From Myxococcales bacterium (GTDB lineage: Bacteria; Myxococcota_A; Polyangia; Polyangiales; Houyiibacteriaceae), in contig JAHEEE010000006.1 of the NCBI GenBank assembly GCA_024640845.1, positions 1 to 64,000 on the forward strand: DNA of 64,000 nucleotides, in the 5' to 3' direction. Made by a program: the position numbers and the translations under genes. Below the pieces are notes generated by a model. It searched no databases. It was not told the DNA's origin and worked only from the letters and a program-made list of their open reading frames with translations. Below, piece after piece: positions 1 to 8,901 of this stretch (position 1 is its first letter; every line of letters starts with the position of its first letter).

Positions 1-134
1 GCCGTCCGAGGGCGGCGTGCGCGGCCTGACCCAAGCAGTCCTACGAGGCCGCATCTGCAGGCCGCCCGTCCCGTGAAACCCCGTGTCGTGTTTTTCCGAG
101 ACCCGTGTGCACCTCGACGCCGGGGCGTCTCGCG
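1..134. repeat. 3' end of interspersed repeat (copy A, cut by window start)
   Basis: This stretch matches the 3' parts of the repeat copies ending near 54066 and 61022: the same succession of a gcggcgtgcg block, a ccgtcccgtgaaacccc block, a tttttccgag block and a final gtgtgcacctcgacgcc block. The right arm of the element's inverted repeat lies at about 75-103; its left arm would be outside the window. The copy stops directly before the stop codon of the minus-strand crotonase gene. It is seen by nucleotide comparison only; no coding role is apparent. Confidence 0.8.
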
Positions 135-139
135 CACTA

Positions 140-922
140 CTACCGCCCCCGAAACCCCGGCTTCCTCTTCTCCAAAAACGCTCGTACTCCCTCTTTGAAG
201 TCCTCGCTCTGGTAGCAGCGCTCGATCGACGCCCTGATTCGGTCATCGTCGCGCTCGGACTCGAGCTTCGCCAGCTCTTGCAGCGTGATTTTCGCGCTTC
301 GGATGCTCAGCGGGGCGTTGTTGGCCATCGTGTGTGCGATTTCGTCGACCGCTTCGTCGACGACGTCTTTCGCGAATACTTCGTTTACGAGTCCAATCCG
401 GCGCGCTTCCTCCGACGACACGCGGCGCGCCGTGAACAGCAAGTCGGCAGTCTCGGAGAAACCGACCGTACGAATCAGCGCCCGAATACCCTCAGTGTGG
501 TAGCCGAGACCGAGACGCGCCGGCGGCACCGCGAAGCGGGCGTCGTCTGCCGCGTAGCGGAGGTCTGCAGTCAGCGCGATCGCCGCGCCACCACCAATGC
601 AAAAGCCGTGAACCAGCGCGATCAGCGGTTTCTCGAGGCTTCGAAGCGCGGTAAACGCGCGCGCGGTCACCTGATCGTAGGCAGGTCCCGCGTTTCCGGT
701 CCGGGTCCTTTCGAACTCCGAGATGTCTGCGCCCGACACGAACGCTTCGGTGCCAGCGCCCCGCATGATGACGACCCGGATGTCCGGATCCTCCTGCGCC
801 TCGCGCACGGCGTTCGGGATGGCCTCCCACATGTCTACGGTGATGGCGTTTCGCCGCTTCTCGTGGTCGAACACCATTCGGGCGATCGGCCCCTCACGTT
901 CGATTCTGACTTCGCCACTCAT
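140..922 (-). CDS. crotonase-superfamily protein (enoyl-CoA hydratase/isomerase-like)
   Basis: This 260-residue protein has the usual length and landmarks of the crotonase fold: the SGADI segment of the first oxyanion-hole strand near residue 63 and the HGFCIGGG segment near 105-112. The family acts on acyl-CoA thioesters in the cytoplasm. The two acidic residues that catalyse hydration in classical enoyl-CoA hydratases appear to be missing: the GGGxE position reads Ala114 and the PE position reads Pro134. A hydratase role is therefore doubtful, and isomerase, hydrolase or decarboxylase chemistry is possible. It ends next to the repeat at the window edge and is 48 bp from the prolyl isomerase gene. 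Confidence 0.85.
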   Translation of the reverse strand: MSGEVRIEREGPIARMVFDHEKRRNAITVDMWEAIPNAVREAQEDPDIRVVIMRGAGTEAFVSGADISEFERTRTGNAGPAYDQVTARAFTALRSLEKPLIALVHGFCIGGGAAIALTADLRYAADDARFAVPPARLGLGYHTEGIRALIRTVGFSETADLLFTARRVSSEEARRIGLVNEVFAKDVVDEAVDEIAHTMANNAPLSIRSAKITLQELAKLESERDDDRIRASIERCYQSEDFKEGVRAFLEKRKPGFRGR

Positions 923-970
923 CGGCGAGCACCCTAGCAGCAGAATGCCTCGAAACCTAAGTCCCGCCGA

Positions 971-1909
971 CTACAGCATGCGGTTGATGACTGCCTTGCG
1001 GCGGATCTCATCGAGGAAGATTTTTTCCTGACGGGTCATCGCCGCGTCCAGCATTTCACGAAAGAGCTCTTGCTTCATCTCGTCGTAGGTCGGGAAGTCG
1101 GAGCCGACTTGAAGGTCTTGTATGAAGAAGATGTGAAAGCCCGTGTTGCCTCGGATCGGTTCGCTGATCTCTCCGGCGCCGAGCCCTACCAGGGACTTTT
1201 CGAGCTCCGGAGGTAGATCGTTGGGGGAAATCCAACCCAGCGCTCCGCCGCCTAGCTCTTCGGCGCGAGCCGTGAAATTCTCCGGCGTCAAGCTGGCGCG
1301 AATCTCGACTGCCTTCTGGCGAATCGCAGCGACCTCGGTTGCCGAGGCGGTCTTCGCAACCGGGATCATCACGTGCGAAACCTCGTACCGGACTTCGCCA
1401 CCGCTCTCACGGGCGCGCTCTTCGTACTGGGCACGCACCTCTTCTTCGGTGATGTTGACCCGAGAGCGGACGCGCTCGTTCATGACTTTGAGCCGAACGA
1501 GCTGCTTCTTTAGATCCTGCCGGTATTGTGCCTCCGACAGGCCCTGCGCGGCGAGGGCCTCCTTGAACTGTTCCTCGGTGAGGTTGTTCTGCATGCGGAG
1601 GTTTTCGACCGCCATGTCGACATCCGCGTCCGTGACGCGAATGCCGCTTTGTGACGCAATCTGACGAATGAGCTTCTCGTCGATGAGCAGGGTGAGCAAT
1701 TCCTCGTAGAGGGTCTTGAGGCGCTCTTTGCGCTCCGCCTCGGTGCTAGCGTCGGCGACTTGGGGCAGAAAAGGCACGGCGCGCATTCGAAGATCGCTCA
1801 AGAAGATGGCGTCGTTGTTGACTGTGCCGACGACGCGTTCAACGACGTCAGCGCGCGCGAGGCTCGGCAGAAGCGCGAAGATGATCCCAATTGTGGCGAG
1901 ATGGCGCAT
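971..1909 (-). CDS. SurA-like periplasmic peptidyl-prolyl isomerase
   Basis: The protein (312 residues from the ATG at 1909) begins with a cleavable signal peptide ending near ARA-D. A SurA-type N-terminal helical chaperone domain follows, with the motif VNNDAIFLSDL and then LIDEKLI, and after it one parvulin domain from about residue 175 (SHVMIP, GGGALGWISPNDLPPE, TGFHIFFIQ). It should assist outer-membrane protein folding in the periplasm. SurA of E. coli has two parvulin domains, so this is a shorter one-domain form. The start overlaps the upstream gene's stop by one base (TGATG), which indicates coupling with the second isomerase. A TTG at 1912 is an unlikely alternative start. Confidence 0.88.
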   Translation of the reverse strand: MRHLATIGIIFALLPSLARADVVERVVGTVNNDAIFLSDLRMRAVPFLPQVADASTEAERKERLKTLYEELLTLLIDEKLIRQIASQSGIRVTDADVDMAVENLRMQNNLTEEQFKEALAAQGLSEAQYRQDLKKQLVRLKVMNERVRSRVNITEEEVRAQYEERARESGGEVRYEVSHVMIPVAKTASATEVAAIRQKAVEIRASLTPENFTARAEELGGGALGWISPNDLPPELEKSLVGLGAGEISEPIRGNTGFHIFFIQDLQVGSDFPTYDEMKQELFREMLDAAMTRQEKIFLDEIRRKAVINRML

Positions 1910-2844
1910 CAATCGATCGCCGGGGTATCAGATACGTCGACCTTCACCTGTTCGAGGGCCGCGTAATCAACCTCGACCGCGACCTCCTTACGAAGGCGCT
2001 CCGTCAACGCCTTCATGGCGGCTTCCTTGCGCTCGCGCGACAGCTTGTGACGGATCGCGCGCTTGGCTTGTTCATAGGTGCGTTTCAGCTCTGCGCGCTT
2101 GCCGGTCAACATCACGATGTGGTAGCCGCCGTCCGCAGCGACGAGCTCCGGGTAGACTGATCCGACGCGGTCGATCGAGAACGCGGCCTTGCGGAGGGCA
2201 GCCGTTGGTTTTTCTGCGTTCGCTGTGAAGAACCTCAGATCGCCGCCGTCGGCTCTGGTCTCCTCGTCCTCCGATTCCTCCCTTGCGAGCTTCGTGAACC
2301 CGGCCCGGTCGGCTTCCTTTGCCGCTTTCAGGACTCTTGCAGCCTTTGCGCGGTCCTTGATGAAGATGTGGCTGGCGCGCACCTGGGCCTCTCGGTCGAA
2401 CTCCGTAGGGTTCGCGTCGTACGATGCCTGTACCTCCGCGTCGGTGATCTCGTTGTCCTCGAGCGGCTGGTCGACTTCCTGCTTGATGAGCTCTTGAATC
2501 ATGATGTTGCGGCGCGCGCTCACGACTTCCGGGTCGTTCTCGTAGCCGCGACGCTTCGCCTCGTACACGAGCAGCTCGTATCGCACGAGGTTGTCGAGGA
2601 ACTCCTTGCGGCGCTCGGGGCTATCGAAGCGGGCCTGCAGATAGGGCGACTGGGACGCAAGCCGGTCCGCAACCTCGCCTACGGTAATCGTTCGGTCTCC
2701 GACCTTGGCGAGCACTTCGTTCGCCTGCTCTTCGGAAAGTCCGTGCTTTGGCAGCTCGGCATCGGAAGATGCTTCTTCAGACTTCTTTTCGCAAGCCAGC
2801 GCCACGAGGGCCAGAGCGATGATAGCGGTGTGTTTCCAGACCAT
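1909..2844 (-). CDS. parvulin-type peptidyl-prolyl isomerase lipoprotein (PpiC/PrsA-like)
   Basis: From the ATG at 2844 the protein has 311 residues. It has a lipoprotein signal with lipobox LVALAC, an acidic linker, a SurA-N-like helical region and a parvulin domain (RASHIFIKD, then GGDLRFFTANAE, then GGYHIVMLTGK). It is expected to be lipid-anchored and to work on secreted or outer-membrane substrates together with the coupled SurA-like gene downstream. I chose the start that places the lipobox about 17 residues in; a longer reading to 2889 would put 15 extra residues before the signal. A short AT-rich stretch upstream could be a promoter. Confidence 0.87.
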   Translation of the reverse strand: MVWKHTAIIALALVALACEKKSEEASSDAELPKHGLSEEQANEVLAKVGDRTITVGEVADRLASQSPYLQARFDSPERRKEFLDNLVRYELLVYEAKRRGYENDPEVVSARRNIMIQELIKQEVDQPLEDNEITDAEVQASYDANPTEFDREAQVRASHIFIKDRAKAARVLKAAKEADRAGFTKLAREESEDEETRADGGDLRFFTANAEKPTAALRKAAFSIDRVGSVYPELVAADGGYHIVMLTGKRAELKRTYEQAKRAIRHKLSRERKEAAMKALTERLRKEVAVEVDYAALEQVKVDVSDTPAID

Positions 2845-2892
2845 CGATGAGCCGGGTAGCATATACCGTGTACGCGGCAATGGGGCCAAAAC

Positions 2893-3285
2893 TCAGGTTG
2901 GTTCGCGTTCGGCGAGGACTTCCCGGACTTTGTCCGCGAGGTCTTCCAGCTCGAAGGGTTTGTCGAGGAAGCCGTCGGCGCCGTAGAGCGGCGAAGTCAT
3001 TTCGTTCAGGCGCTCGCCAATGCCGGTCAGCATGATCACGCCCGTGCCGCCGAGGGATTCGTCCTCGCGAATCGCGCGGCATACCTCCCAACCGCTCATC
3101 CCAGGCATCATGACGTCGAGGACGACGAGGTTGGGCTTCTCGCGCTTAGCGAGCCGAAGCGCCTCTTCGCCATCGGAGGCCTCGACGACCTCGGCGGGCA
3201 AGGCACTCAGGTGGCGCGACACCAACGCGAGGATTTCCAAGTCATCGTCGGCGACAAGGATCTTGGTCGTGGATTCGGTCGTCAT
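2893..3285 (-). CDS. single-domain response regulator (CheY-like receiver)
   Basis: This 130-residue protein consists of a receiver domain only. The acidic pair is in VADDDLE near residue 12, the phospho-acceptor Asp is in LVVLDVMMPG near 57, the conserved Thr is in IMLTG, and the conserved Lys is in FLDKPFE. There is no output domain, so it probably signals by protein contact, like CheY or DivK. The ATG at 3285 has a GGAG box about 10 nt upstream, and the region before it lacks family character. It lies 61 bp downstream of the bat operon in the same direction and may be co-transcribed. No cognate histidine kinase is visible in the window. Confidence 0.88.
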   Translation of the reverse strand: MTTESTTKILVADDDLEILALVSRHLSALPAEVVEASDGEEALRLAKREKPNLVVLDVMMPGMSGWEVCRAIREDESLGGTGVIMLTGIGERLNEMTSPLYGADGFLDKPFELEDLADKVREVLAEREPT

Positions 3286-3346
3286 CGTTTCGTCGCTCCG
3301 GAATTCAGCAGTTCCGGCCGCATCCTCGTTCTGTTGGGTTGCGTTG

Positions 3347-4147
3347 TCAATGGAGCCCTTCATCCAGATCGACGAGGCCGACGGCGCTCGCGGGCGCCCA
3401 GCCTTCAAGACCGCTAACAACTCGCAATTTGACGAAATCATCGTCGACTGCGACGACCTCGGCACGATCGCCTCCGCGTGCTTCGCCACGCACCTTGGCG
3501 CGTTGGTCGGGGCCCTCCCGCAACGCCACGCGATCGCCCAGCGCGACGGCCCGAGGCCCGTCTCTAAACATCCCCGCCTTGACGCCAAGTCCGACCGCGG
3601 AGAAGACGAGGATGCCCCCGGCTATGACCAACGCGCCCATCAACGAAGCGCTCCGTCTGCGCGACCTCCAGGCCCAGGCTAGGCAGCTGAAGAAGCACAG
3701 GTTTGCCAGAAGTAGCAAGTACGCGAGCGCGTCCTCCGTGAAGCTTCGGTAGACCGCGTCGCCGATCGAGCTCCTGCGCTGAATCGTGGCTTCGCCCTCC
3801 GCCTCGGCGCGTCGCTCTTCGAGGAGCTGCTCCGCGTTTCGCAAATTGCTCTCGGCCGCATCGTCGTTTGGCCGAAGGTCCAGCGCCCGCTCGTAGTTGA
3901 GAATCGCGCGAGGGTAGTCACCCGCCTGCGCGAACGCGGTCCCGAGGTTGAAGAAGACATCCGGATCACGAACGCCCGCATCGACGAGCGTGCGATAGCC
4001 CGAGACCGCCTTCGTATAGTCACCGCGTGAAGCAGCCACGTTGGCGTCTTCGAACACGTCTGTGAGGGAGGAGCGCTCGACGGTTTGCGCAGCGGCGCCC
4101 GTCGAGACGGCGAACAGAATGAATGAGACCGCGACGAGGCGCGTCAT
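3347..4147 (-). CDS. BatE-like TPR and SH3 membrane protein
   Basis: A signal peptide (about residues 1-20) precedes TPR repeats at about 30-110, with the motif DVFFNLGTAFAQAGDYPRAI. Two transmembrane segments follow at about 140-160 and 168-190, and then a bacterial SH3-like domain (LREGPDQRAKVRGEARGGDR, then GWAPASAVGLV). This order is that of BatE in Bacteroidetes and Leptospira bat operons. It is the last gene of the coupled operon, overlapping batD by 4 nt (ATGA). Function in the complex is not established. It may link the VWA proteins to the envelope, which is inference. Confidence 0.8.
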   Translation of the reverse strand: MTRLVAVSFILFAVSTGAAAQTVERSSLTDVFEDANVAASRGDYTKAVSGYRTLVDAGVRDPDVFFNLGTAFAQAGDYPRAILNYERALDLRPNDDAAESNLRNAEQLLEERRAEAEGEATIQRRSSIGDAVYRSFTEDALAYLLLLANLCFFSCLAWAWRSRRRSASLMGALVIAGGILVFSAVGLGVKAGMFRDGPRAVALGDRVALREGPDQRAKVRGEARGGDRAEVVAVDDDFVKLRVVSGLEGWAPASAVGLVDLDEGLH

Positions 4148-5940
4148 GCGCTTCCCTTCGCGCGCTGGACGCGCTCGACAATCGCCGCCGTGCGTTGCAG
4201 GCAGCGCTCCATTTCGTCGGTGTTCACCCCCGATGCAGCGAATCGTGCGAAGTCTGCTCCTTCGAGCTCATTGATGATGCGTTCGACCAAGTCGTCGTCA
4301 AAGCCAGCGCCGGCCAAACGGCTTCGCAATTCGGCGTGTGGGAGACCTCCGACGGGCTCGCCCAACCTCGCGTCCAGCGAGTGCGTGATGGATGACACGA
4401 TTCGGTCGTAGAACGCTCTCGGGTCGTCGCTCTCCAACGCCCTTTGGGCGCTCCGGATGAGCTTGCGCTGGACCGCTCCGGTGGTCGAACTCTGCCGCTC
4501 GCGGCGCCGAGCGAGACTCATGGCGAACACGAACAGACCAAACGCCAATGGTGGAAACGCGAGCACCCAGCCGAACCAGTCGCGGCTTCGAACGGGCGTT
4601 TCGCCGCGACGGAGCGCGCTGTAGAGGCTGAAAGGCCCAAAGGTCGCGCCTTCCGGCTCGGATTGGGACACGGGCTCGATGGCCGGCTGCGAGGGCCGGC
4701 TCACGCCGCTGGCGGTGAAGCTCACCGACGGCGCGGTAGCGGATCCGTACTGCTCGATTTCCGGGTCGAAGTAATGGATCGCGACCGGGGGAACCACGTG
4801 CTCGCCTGGCGCCTCTGCGATTAGGATCCACTCCCACGATCGGGTGCCGCTCAGCTTGCCGCCGGTCAGCCGCTGTTGGTCGCGAATCGCGGGCTGTAGA
4901 GCCCGTACGCCCACCATCGGAGGAAGATCGATTCGAAGGTCCTGGACGTTGCCAACACCGCTTGCGTCTACTCGCAGTGTGACCGCGTCGCCCGTCGTGA
5001 CCGTCGCTCGGTCGAGCCACATTTCGATGTCGTACTTGCCAACCACGGCGTTGGTCGGAACCGGCGTCGGCAGGGGTTTGACGGCGACGTTCACAGGGAC
5101 GCCCTCGCGCTCGACACGCTGCGGCGCGTCGAAGAAGCTCATGCCGCCCACGTCGAAGGTGACGTTCGGCGCACCGATGGTGAGGTCGCCAGCGCGCTGC
5201 GGGAATGCGACTGTACGGTGTAGTGCGTAGACTTGATATCGTGCGCCGCGGACCGTTGCAGTCTGGGCCTGCAAGCTCGAGATGGGATCGTCGTACACCC
5301 AGAACCCATCCATCGAGGGTTTGCCGGGCACGACAGACTGCGGTCCAAGTCGGAGCCGCGTGTAGAGATAGACAGTGACGTTGATTTGTTGACCGACGTA
5401 CGCCTCCGTCGGCTCGACGACCGTTCGGAGGAATGCGCGGTCGTCAAACCGAGCGCCGGAAAGCTCGGTCTCGCCTTGGTCGTCGGGCGTTGGCGTGGCG
5501 AGGCCGGGCGCGCCGCCGATTCCTGCGCCGGGGCGGACGACCAAGGTCAGCGCTTGGCTTCGGTAGGTCTTGCCATCGACTTTGGCGACGGCGGGCGAGA
5601 ACGCGTACTCGCCTGCAGCGGTCGGTCGCAAGACGTAGACGTGGGCTAGGCTCGACTCGACCTCGACGCCGGAGCCGAAGCCGAAGCTGAACTGCATCGG
5701 ACGCAGGGTCTGATGAGAGACGATCTCGAGCTCGGGATACTTCTGGAGATCGTCGAGCTGCAGCTGTTCGATGCTTCCGCCCTTGGCGCGGACGCGCACC
5801 TCGAGCCGCATCATCTCGCCCACGCGAGCCTCCGTCGGCGAGGCGTCGAGCGTGACGTCGACCTCTGGCTGGGCGAAGCTCTGGCTCGTCCACGCGACGG
5901 CAGCGACCGCGATCATCAGCGCCATGACTGTGCGCATCAC
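4144..5940 (-). CDS. batD: BatD-like oxygen-tolerance protein
   Basis: This is a 598-residue exported protein. It has a signal peptide (about 1-23), several immunoglobulin-like beta-sandwich domains typical of BatD (VDVTLDASPTEARVGEMMRL at the start, GQQINVTVYLYTR in the middle, TGDAVTLRVDASG near 320), a transmembrane helix near 465-485 (WVLAFPPLAFGLFVFAMSLA), and a cytoplasmic helical tail ending with an FAASG-containing segment. BatD is thought to scaffold the BatA/BatB VWA proteins in the periplasm. It overlaps both neighbours by 4 nt, so translation is coupled from batC to the batE-like gene. Confidence 0.9.
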   Translation of the reverse strand: MMRTVMALMIAVAAVAWTSQSFAQPEVDVTLDASPTEARVGEMMRLEVRVRAKGGSIEQLQLDDLQKYPELEIVSHQTLRPMQFSFGFGSGVEVESSLAHVYVLRPTAAGEYAFSPAVAKVDGKTYRSQALTLVVRPGAGIGGAPGLATPTPDDQGETELSGARFDDRAFLRTVVEPTEAYVGQQINVTVYLYTRLRLGPQSVVPGKPSMDGFWVYDDPISSLQAQTATVRGARYQVYALHRTVAFPQRAGDLTIGAPNVTFDVGGMSFFDAPQRVEREGVPVNVAVKPLPTPVPTNAVVGKYDIEMWLDRATVTTGDAVTLRVDASGVGNVQDLRIDLPPMVGVRALQPAIRDQQRLTGGKLSGTRSWEWILIAEAPGEHVVPPVAIHYFDPEIEQYGSATAPSVSFTASGVSRPSQPAIEPVSQSEPEGATFGPFSLYSALRRGETPVRSRDWFGWVLAFPPLAFGLFVFAMSLARRRERQSSTTGAVQRKLIRSAQRALESDDPRAFYDRIVSSITHSLDARLGEPVGGLPHAELRSRLAGAGFDDDLVERIINELEGADFARFAASGVNTDEMERCLQRTAAIVERVQRAKGSA

Positions 5941-6737
5941 CAGTCCTTCTCCGGAGGACGGCGACCAGCACTCCGCCGCCGCGCGCGCTGCAACGGCAAG
6001 CTCTCTTCATTCTGCTCGAGCGCATCGAGGAACCGCTCGACCTCGGAGGGCTGCATCTGGGAGTCGCTCTCATTCTCGTTTCCAGACTCAGTCTCGTTCT
6101 GGTCCTGGTTCTGCTCCTGTTCCTGGTCCTGCTCCTGTTCCTGGTCCTGGTTCTGGTCCTGCTCCTGTTCCTGGTTCTGCTCCTGTTCCTGGTTCTGCTC
6201 CTGCTCCTGCTTCTCCTCCTGTTCCTGGTTCTGCTCCTGCTTCTCCTCCTCCTCCCTGATCCTCTTCAGCGAGTACTCCAGGTTCCACGCCGCGTTCCGG
6301 TCTCCAGGGCGGGCGCGGAGGGCTCGTTTGAAAGCGTCAGCGGCTTCTCGGAAATGGGCGGAGGCCTGCTCGAAATCCTCTTGCTCCGAGGCGACATCGC
6401 CTTCCCTCGCATGCGAGATGCCGAGGTCATAGTACGCATCGGCGCGAACTTCCGGGGGAGCAGCCGGGTCGGCTGCTGCTGTGAATGCCTCCCTGGCCGG
6501 CTCGTTCAGGCCCTGGGCCAAGAGCGCCAGGCCCCGGTTCAACTGCACTCCCCGCTCTCCTGGGAGCTCACGGGCCGCTGAGTCGTAGGCCTCGAGCGCA
6601 TCGGCGTATTGCTCCTGCGCCATCAGCTCGTTGCCCTTCTTGACGTTGGGATTCTCGGCGCGGAGAGGGCTCCACGCCAACGCCGTGGCTGGAAGACAGA
6701 GCGCAGCACATAAGGACAACAATAGCGTGGCCCTCAC
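5937..6737 (-). CDS. batC: BatC-like TPR protein with Gln/Glu/Asn-rich tail
   Basis: A signal peptide (about residues 1-21) is followed by three or four TPR units (about 25-165, for example ALEAYDSAARELPGE and YYDLGISHARE). A strikingly biased segment of about 60 residues made almost only of Gln, Glu, Asn and Asp comes next, then a short C-terminal tail. The TPR part matches BatC, which lies between batB and batD in such operons. The acidic tail is encoded by imperfect CTCCTG-type hexamers on the plus strand. It is a candidate for length variation by slippage. Confidence 0.85.
   Translation of the reverse strand: MRATLLLSLCAALCLPATALAWSPLRAENPNVKKGNELMAQEQYADALEAYDSAARELPGERGVQLNRGLALLAQGLNEPAREAFTAAADPAAPPEVRADAYYDLGISHAREGDVASEQEDFEQASAHFREAADAFKRALRARPGDRNAAWNLEYSLKRIREEEEKQEQNQEQEEKQEQEQNQEQEQNQEQEQDQNQDQEQEQDQEQEQNQDQNETESGNENESDSQMQPSEVERFLDALEQNEESLPLQRARRRSAGRRPPEKDW
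6075..6252. repeat. hexameric low-complexity tract inside batC
   Basis: The plus strand here is an imperfect run of CTGGTT, CTCCTG and TTCCTG hexamers. Read on the minus strand it encodes alternating Gln with Glu, Asn or Asp. The period of six keeps the reading frame when whole units are lost or gained. Confidence 0.85.
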
Positions 6738-7792
6738 ACTTCCCTCCTTCTTCGGCGAACGACCCAGGCCTCGGGCAGGATGGCTTCGAGCACGATCAAC
6801 AAGAATGCGGGCAACAGCACGAGCGCGAAGCGGTTCTCGTGAACCGTGACTCGGCGCGCCTTCTGCTCCGAGGCTTGCAGCCTTGCGAGCTCTCTCCGGA
6901 TCTGGGTAATGCCCACGGTTCCTTCTTCTGCCCTCACATATTCGCCACCGGTGATCGACGCTATCTTCTTCAGCGTCTCCTCATTTTCCGCGCTGAGCGA
7001 AGTCATGACGAGTCGCCCGTCGGAATCCTTCATGTGCCCCGTGAGGGTGCCGTCGGCAGTGTAGCTTGGAATGGGCTCGCCGCTTCCGGAGCCGATCCCT
7101 ACGGCGTACACCTTGATCTCGGCGGCGCTGAGCTCCTGCGCTGCTGCAATCGGATCCCCTTCATGATCCTCCCCATCGGTCAGCAGGATGACGACTCGCG
7201 AGCGGGTTTCCGGAGCCGTCTCTTCGCCGCGCCGCTCGTTCGAGCTCTCGATCAATCTCATCGATGCGATCAGCGCCTTGCCGATCGCAGTGCCGCCGAC
7301 CGGCATGTCCATCGGTCCGAGGTCTCTCAAGAACAATCGCACCGCGGAGTAGTCGACGGTCATCGGAAAGGCCATGGCGTCGCCCGCGAATGCGACTAGA
7401 CCCACGCGGTCGCCATCGAGGTCGCTCAGCAAACGCTCGAGCTCCGCTTTCGCGCGTTTGATCCGGCTCGGATGCACGTCTTTCGCGAGCATGCTCTTCG
7501 AGAAGTCGAGCGCGATTACCACGTCGATCCCGCGCTTGCGCAGCACGCGGGTTCGGCTTCCGTACTGGGGGCCGGCGAATGCGATGATCCCGAGGGCGAT
7601 GCCGGCAAGCATCAAGGCGGCACGCGCCGTTCGCCACCAGCGCGCGCGGCCGACGATGAGGGATTCGACGGTCGCGCTTCGGCCGAAAATCTCGGTCGCC
7701 CTCTTTCTGCGCGCAGCGTTCCACCAGAGCGCCGCAACCGCCAACGGAAGCAGGGCAAGCAGCCAGAGCGCCTGTGGGTCGGCCCAACTCAT
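6734..7792 (-). CDS. batB: BatB-like VWA-domain membrane protein
   Basis: The protein has about 352 residues from the ATG at 7792, which forms an ATGA overlap with batA; a start at 7816 would be longer but less natural. Transmembrane helices lie at about 8-25 and 55-75. A von Willebrand A domain follows with a complete MIDAS (ALDFSKS for DxSxS, then GGTAIG, then LTDGED), and a C-terminal helix (ALVLLPAFLLIVLEAIL). BatA and BatB form a membrane-bound VWA pair. The linked MoxR ATPase is thought to act on VWA proteins as a metal-insertion or assembly chaperone. Confidence 0.9.
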   Translation of the reverse strand: MSWADPQALWLLALLPLAVAALWWNAARRKRATEIFGRSATVESLIVGRARWWRTARAALMLAGIALGIIAFAGPQYGSRTRVLRKRGIDVVIALDFSKSMLAKDVHPSRIKRAKAELERLLSDLDGDRVGLVAFAGDAMAFPMTVDYSAVRLFLRDLGPMDMPVGGTAIGKALIASMRLIESSNERRGEETAPETRSRVVILLTDGEDHEGDPIAAAQELSAAEIKVYAVGIGSGSGEPIPSYTADGTLTGHMKDSDGRLVMTSLSAENEETLKKIASITGGEYVRAEEGTVGITQIRRELARLQASEQKARRVTVHENRFALVLLPAFLLIVLEAILPEAWVVRRRRREV

Positions 7793-8901
7793 GGCCACCT
7801 CCGGAGCCACAACCAAACTAGTAGCTCGAACAACAAGAAGACGAGCGCCGGTCCTACGAATGCGGGAAAGAGCTCGGTGTACATGCGACCGGCATCTTCG
7901 ATGTCCGTCCTCTCGAGCGCGTCGAGGATTTGGTGGAAGCTCTGCTCGAGCGCAGCGCGGTCGCTGACCAGGAAGAACTCGCCGCCGGTCTCTGCGGCCA
8001 TTTGCTCGAGGAGGTCGGGGTTGACCGGATAGTTGGCGGTTCCGAAGATCGCGCGGCCGAATATCCCGGTGCCCTGCTGAACCGGGGCGCTGTCACTCAC
8101 GCCCATCAGGATAGGGTAGATCTTGACGCCCATCGTGCTGGCGAGCTCCGCGGCTTGGGAGGGCGACACGTTGCCCGCGTTGGACTCGCCATCGGTCAGC
8201 AGAATTATGACTTTGCTCTTCGCTTGAGAGCGCTTGAGTCGGTTGAGGCTGACCCCGACGGCGTTTCCAATTGCGGTTCCGCGGCCGTCGATTTGGTCGA
8301 GTTTCAGGCCCCGAAGCGCGGTGCGCAACGCTTCCCGGTCGGTCGTCAGTGGAAGCAGGGTATATGCGTCTCGCCCGAACACCACCGCGCCGATGCGGTC
8401 GTTCGGTCGGCGATCAATGAAATCGCGGACCACGGCTTTGGTTGCGCGGAAGCGGGTAGGTCGGATGTCTGCAGCCTCCATCGAGCCCGACATGTCGAGC
8501 GTCAAAATGATCTCGATTCCGCTCACATCGGCCGTGTCTCGAGCGTGAATGCTCTGTGGGCCCGCGAGGCCGACGACCAGGAGTGCGACCGCGATCGCTC
8601 GAAGGGCGTTCGGCAACGACCCGATACGGGCCCGCCACGAGCTCTTAGGGATTGCGAGCGCAGCGGCTTTGCTGAACTGTAGGCGAGGGCGGGAGCGTCG
8701 CTGCACCCAGAAGCGGCTGAGCCAGACGAGCGGCACGGCCGCCATCAAGAGCGCCGCCCACGGACGCTCGAATCGAAGCTGTTCGTCGGAGATCAGGATC
8801 TGATAGCGCAGATCGAGGTAGCGCAAGCTGATCACGATGCCGACGAAGGCGGCAAAGAGCAGCCAGCCGAGGGCCCACGCGCGACGCTCTGCGGGCTTCA
8901 T
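7789..8901 (-). CDS. batA: BatA-like VWA-domain membrane protein
   Basis: This 370-residue protein has N-terminal transmembrane helices (about 12-28 and 45-62, with another near 100), a VWA domain with intact MIDAS residues (LDMSGS, GRGTAIG, LTDGES) and a C-terminal hydrophobic helix (PALVFLLFELLVWLWL). The domain faces the periplasm in the BatA model. It overlaps the upstream gene by 4 nt and batB by 4 nt. The presence of both BatA and BatB MIDAS motifs suggests metal-dependent binding in both. Confidence 0.9.
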   Translation of the reverse strand: MKPAERRAWALGWLLFAAFVGIVISLRYLDLRYQILISDEQLRFERPWAALLMAAVPLVWLSRFWVQRRSRPRLQFSKAAALAIPKSSWRARIGSLPNALRAIAVALLVVGLAGPQSIHARDTADVSGIEIILTLDMSGSMEAADIRPTRFRATKAVVRDFIDRRPNDRIGAVVFGRDAYTLLPLTTDREALRTALRGLKLDQIDGRGTAIGNAVGVSLNRLKRSQAKSKVIILLTDGESNAGNVSPSQAAELASTMGVKIYPILMGVSDSAPVQQGTGIFGRAIFGTANYPVNPDLLEQMAAETGGEFFLVSDRAALEQSFHQILDALERTDIEDAGRMYTELFPAFVGPALVFLLFELLVWLWLRRWP

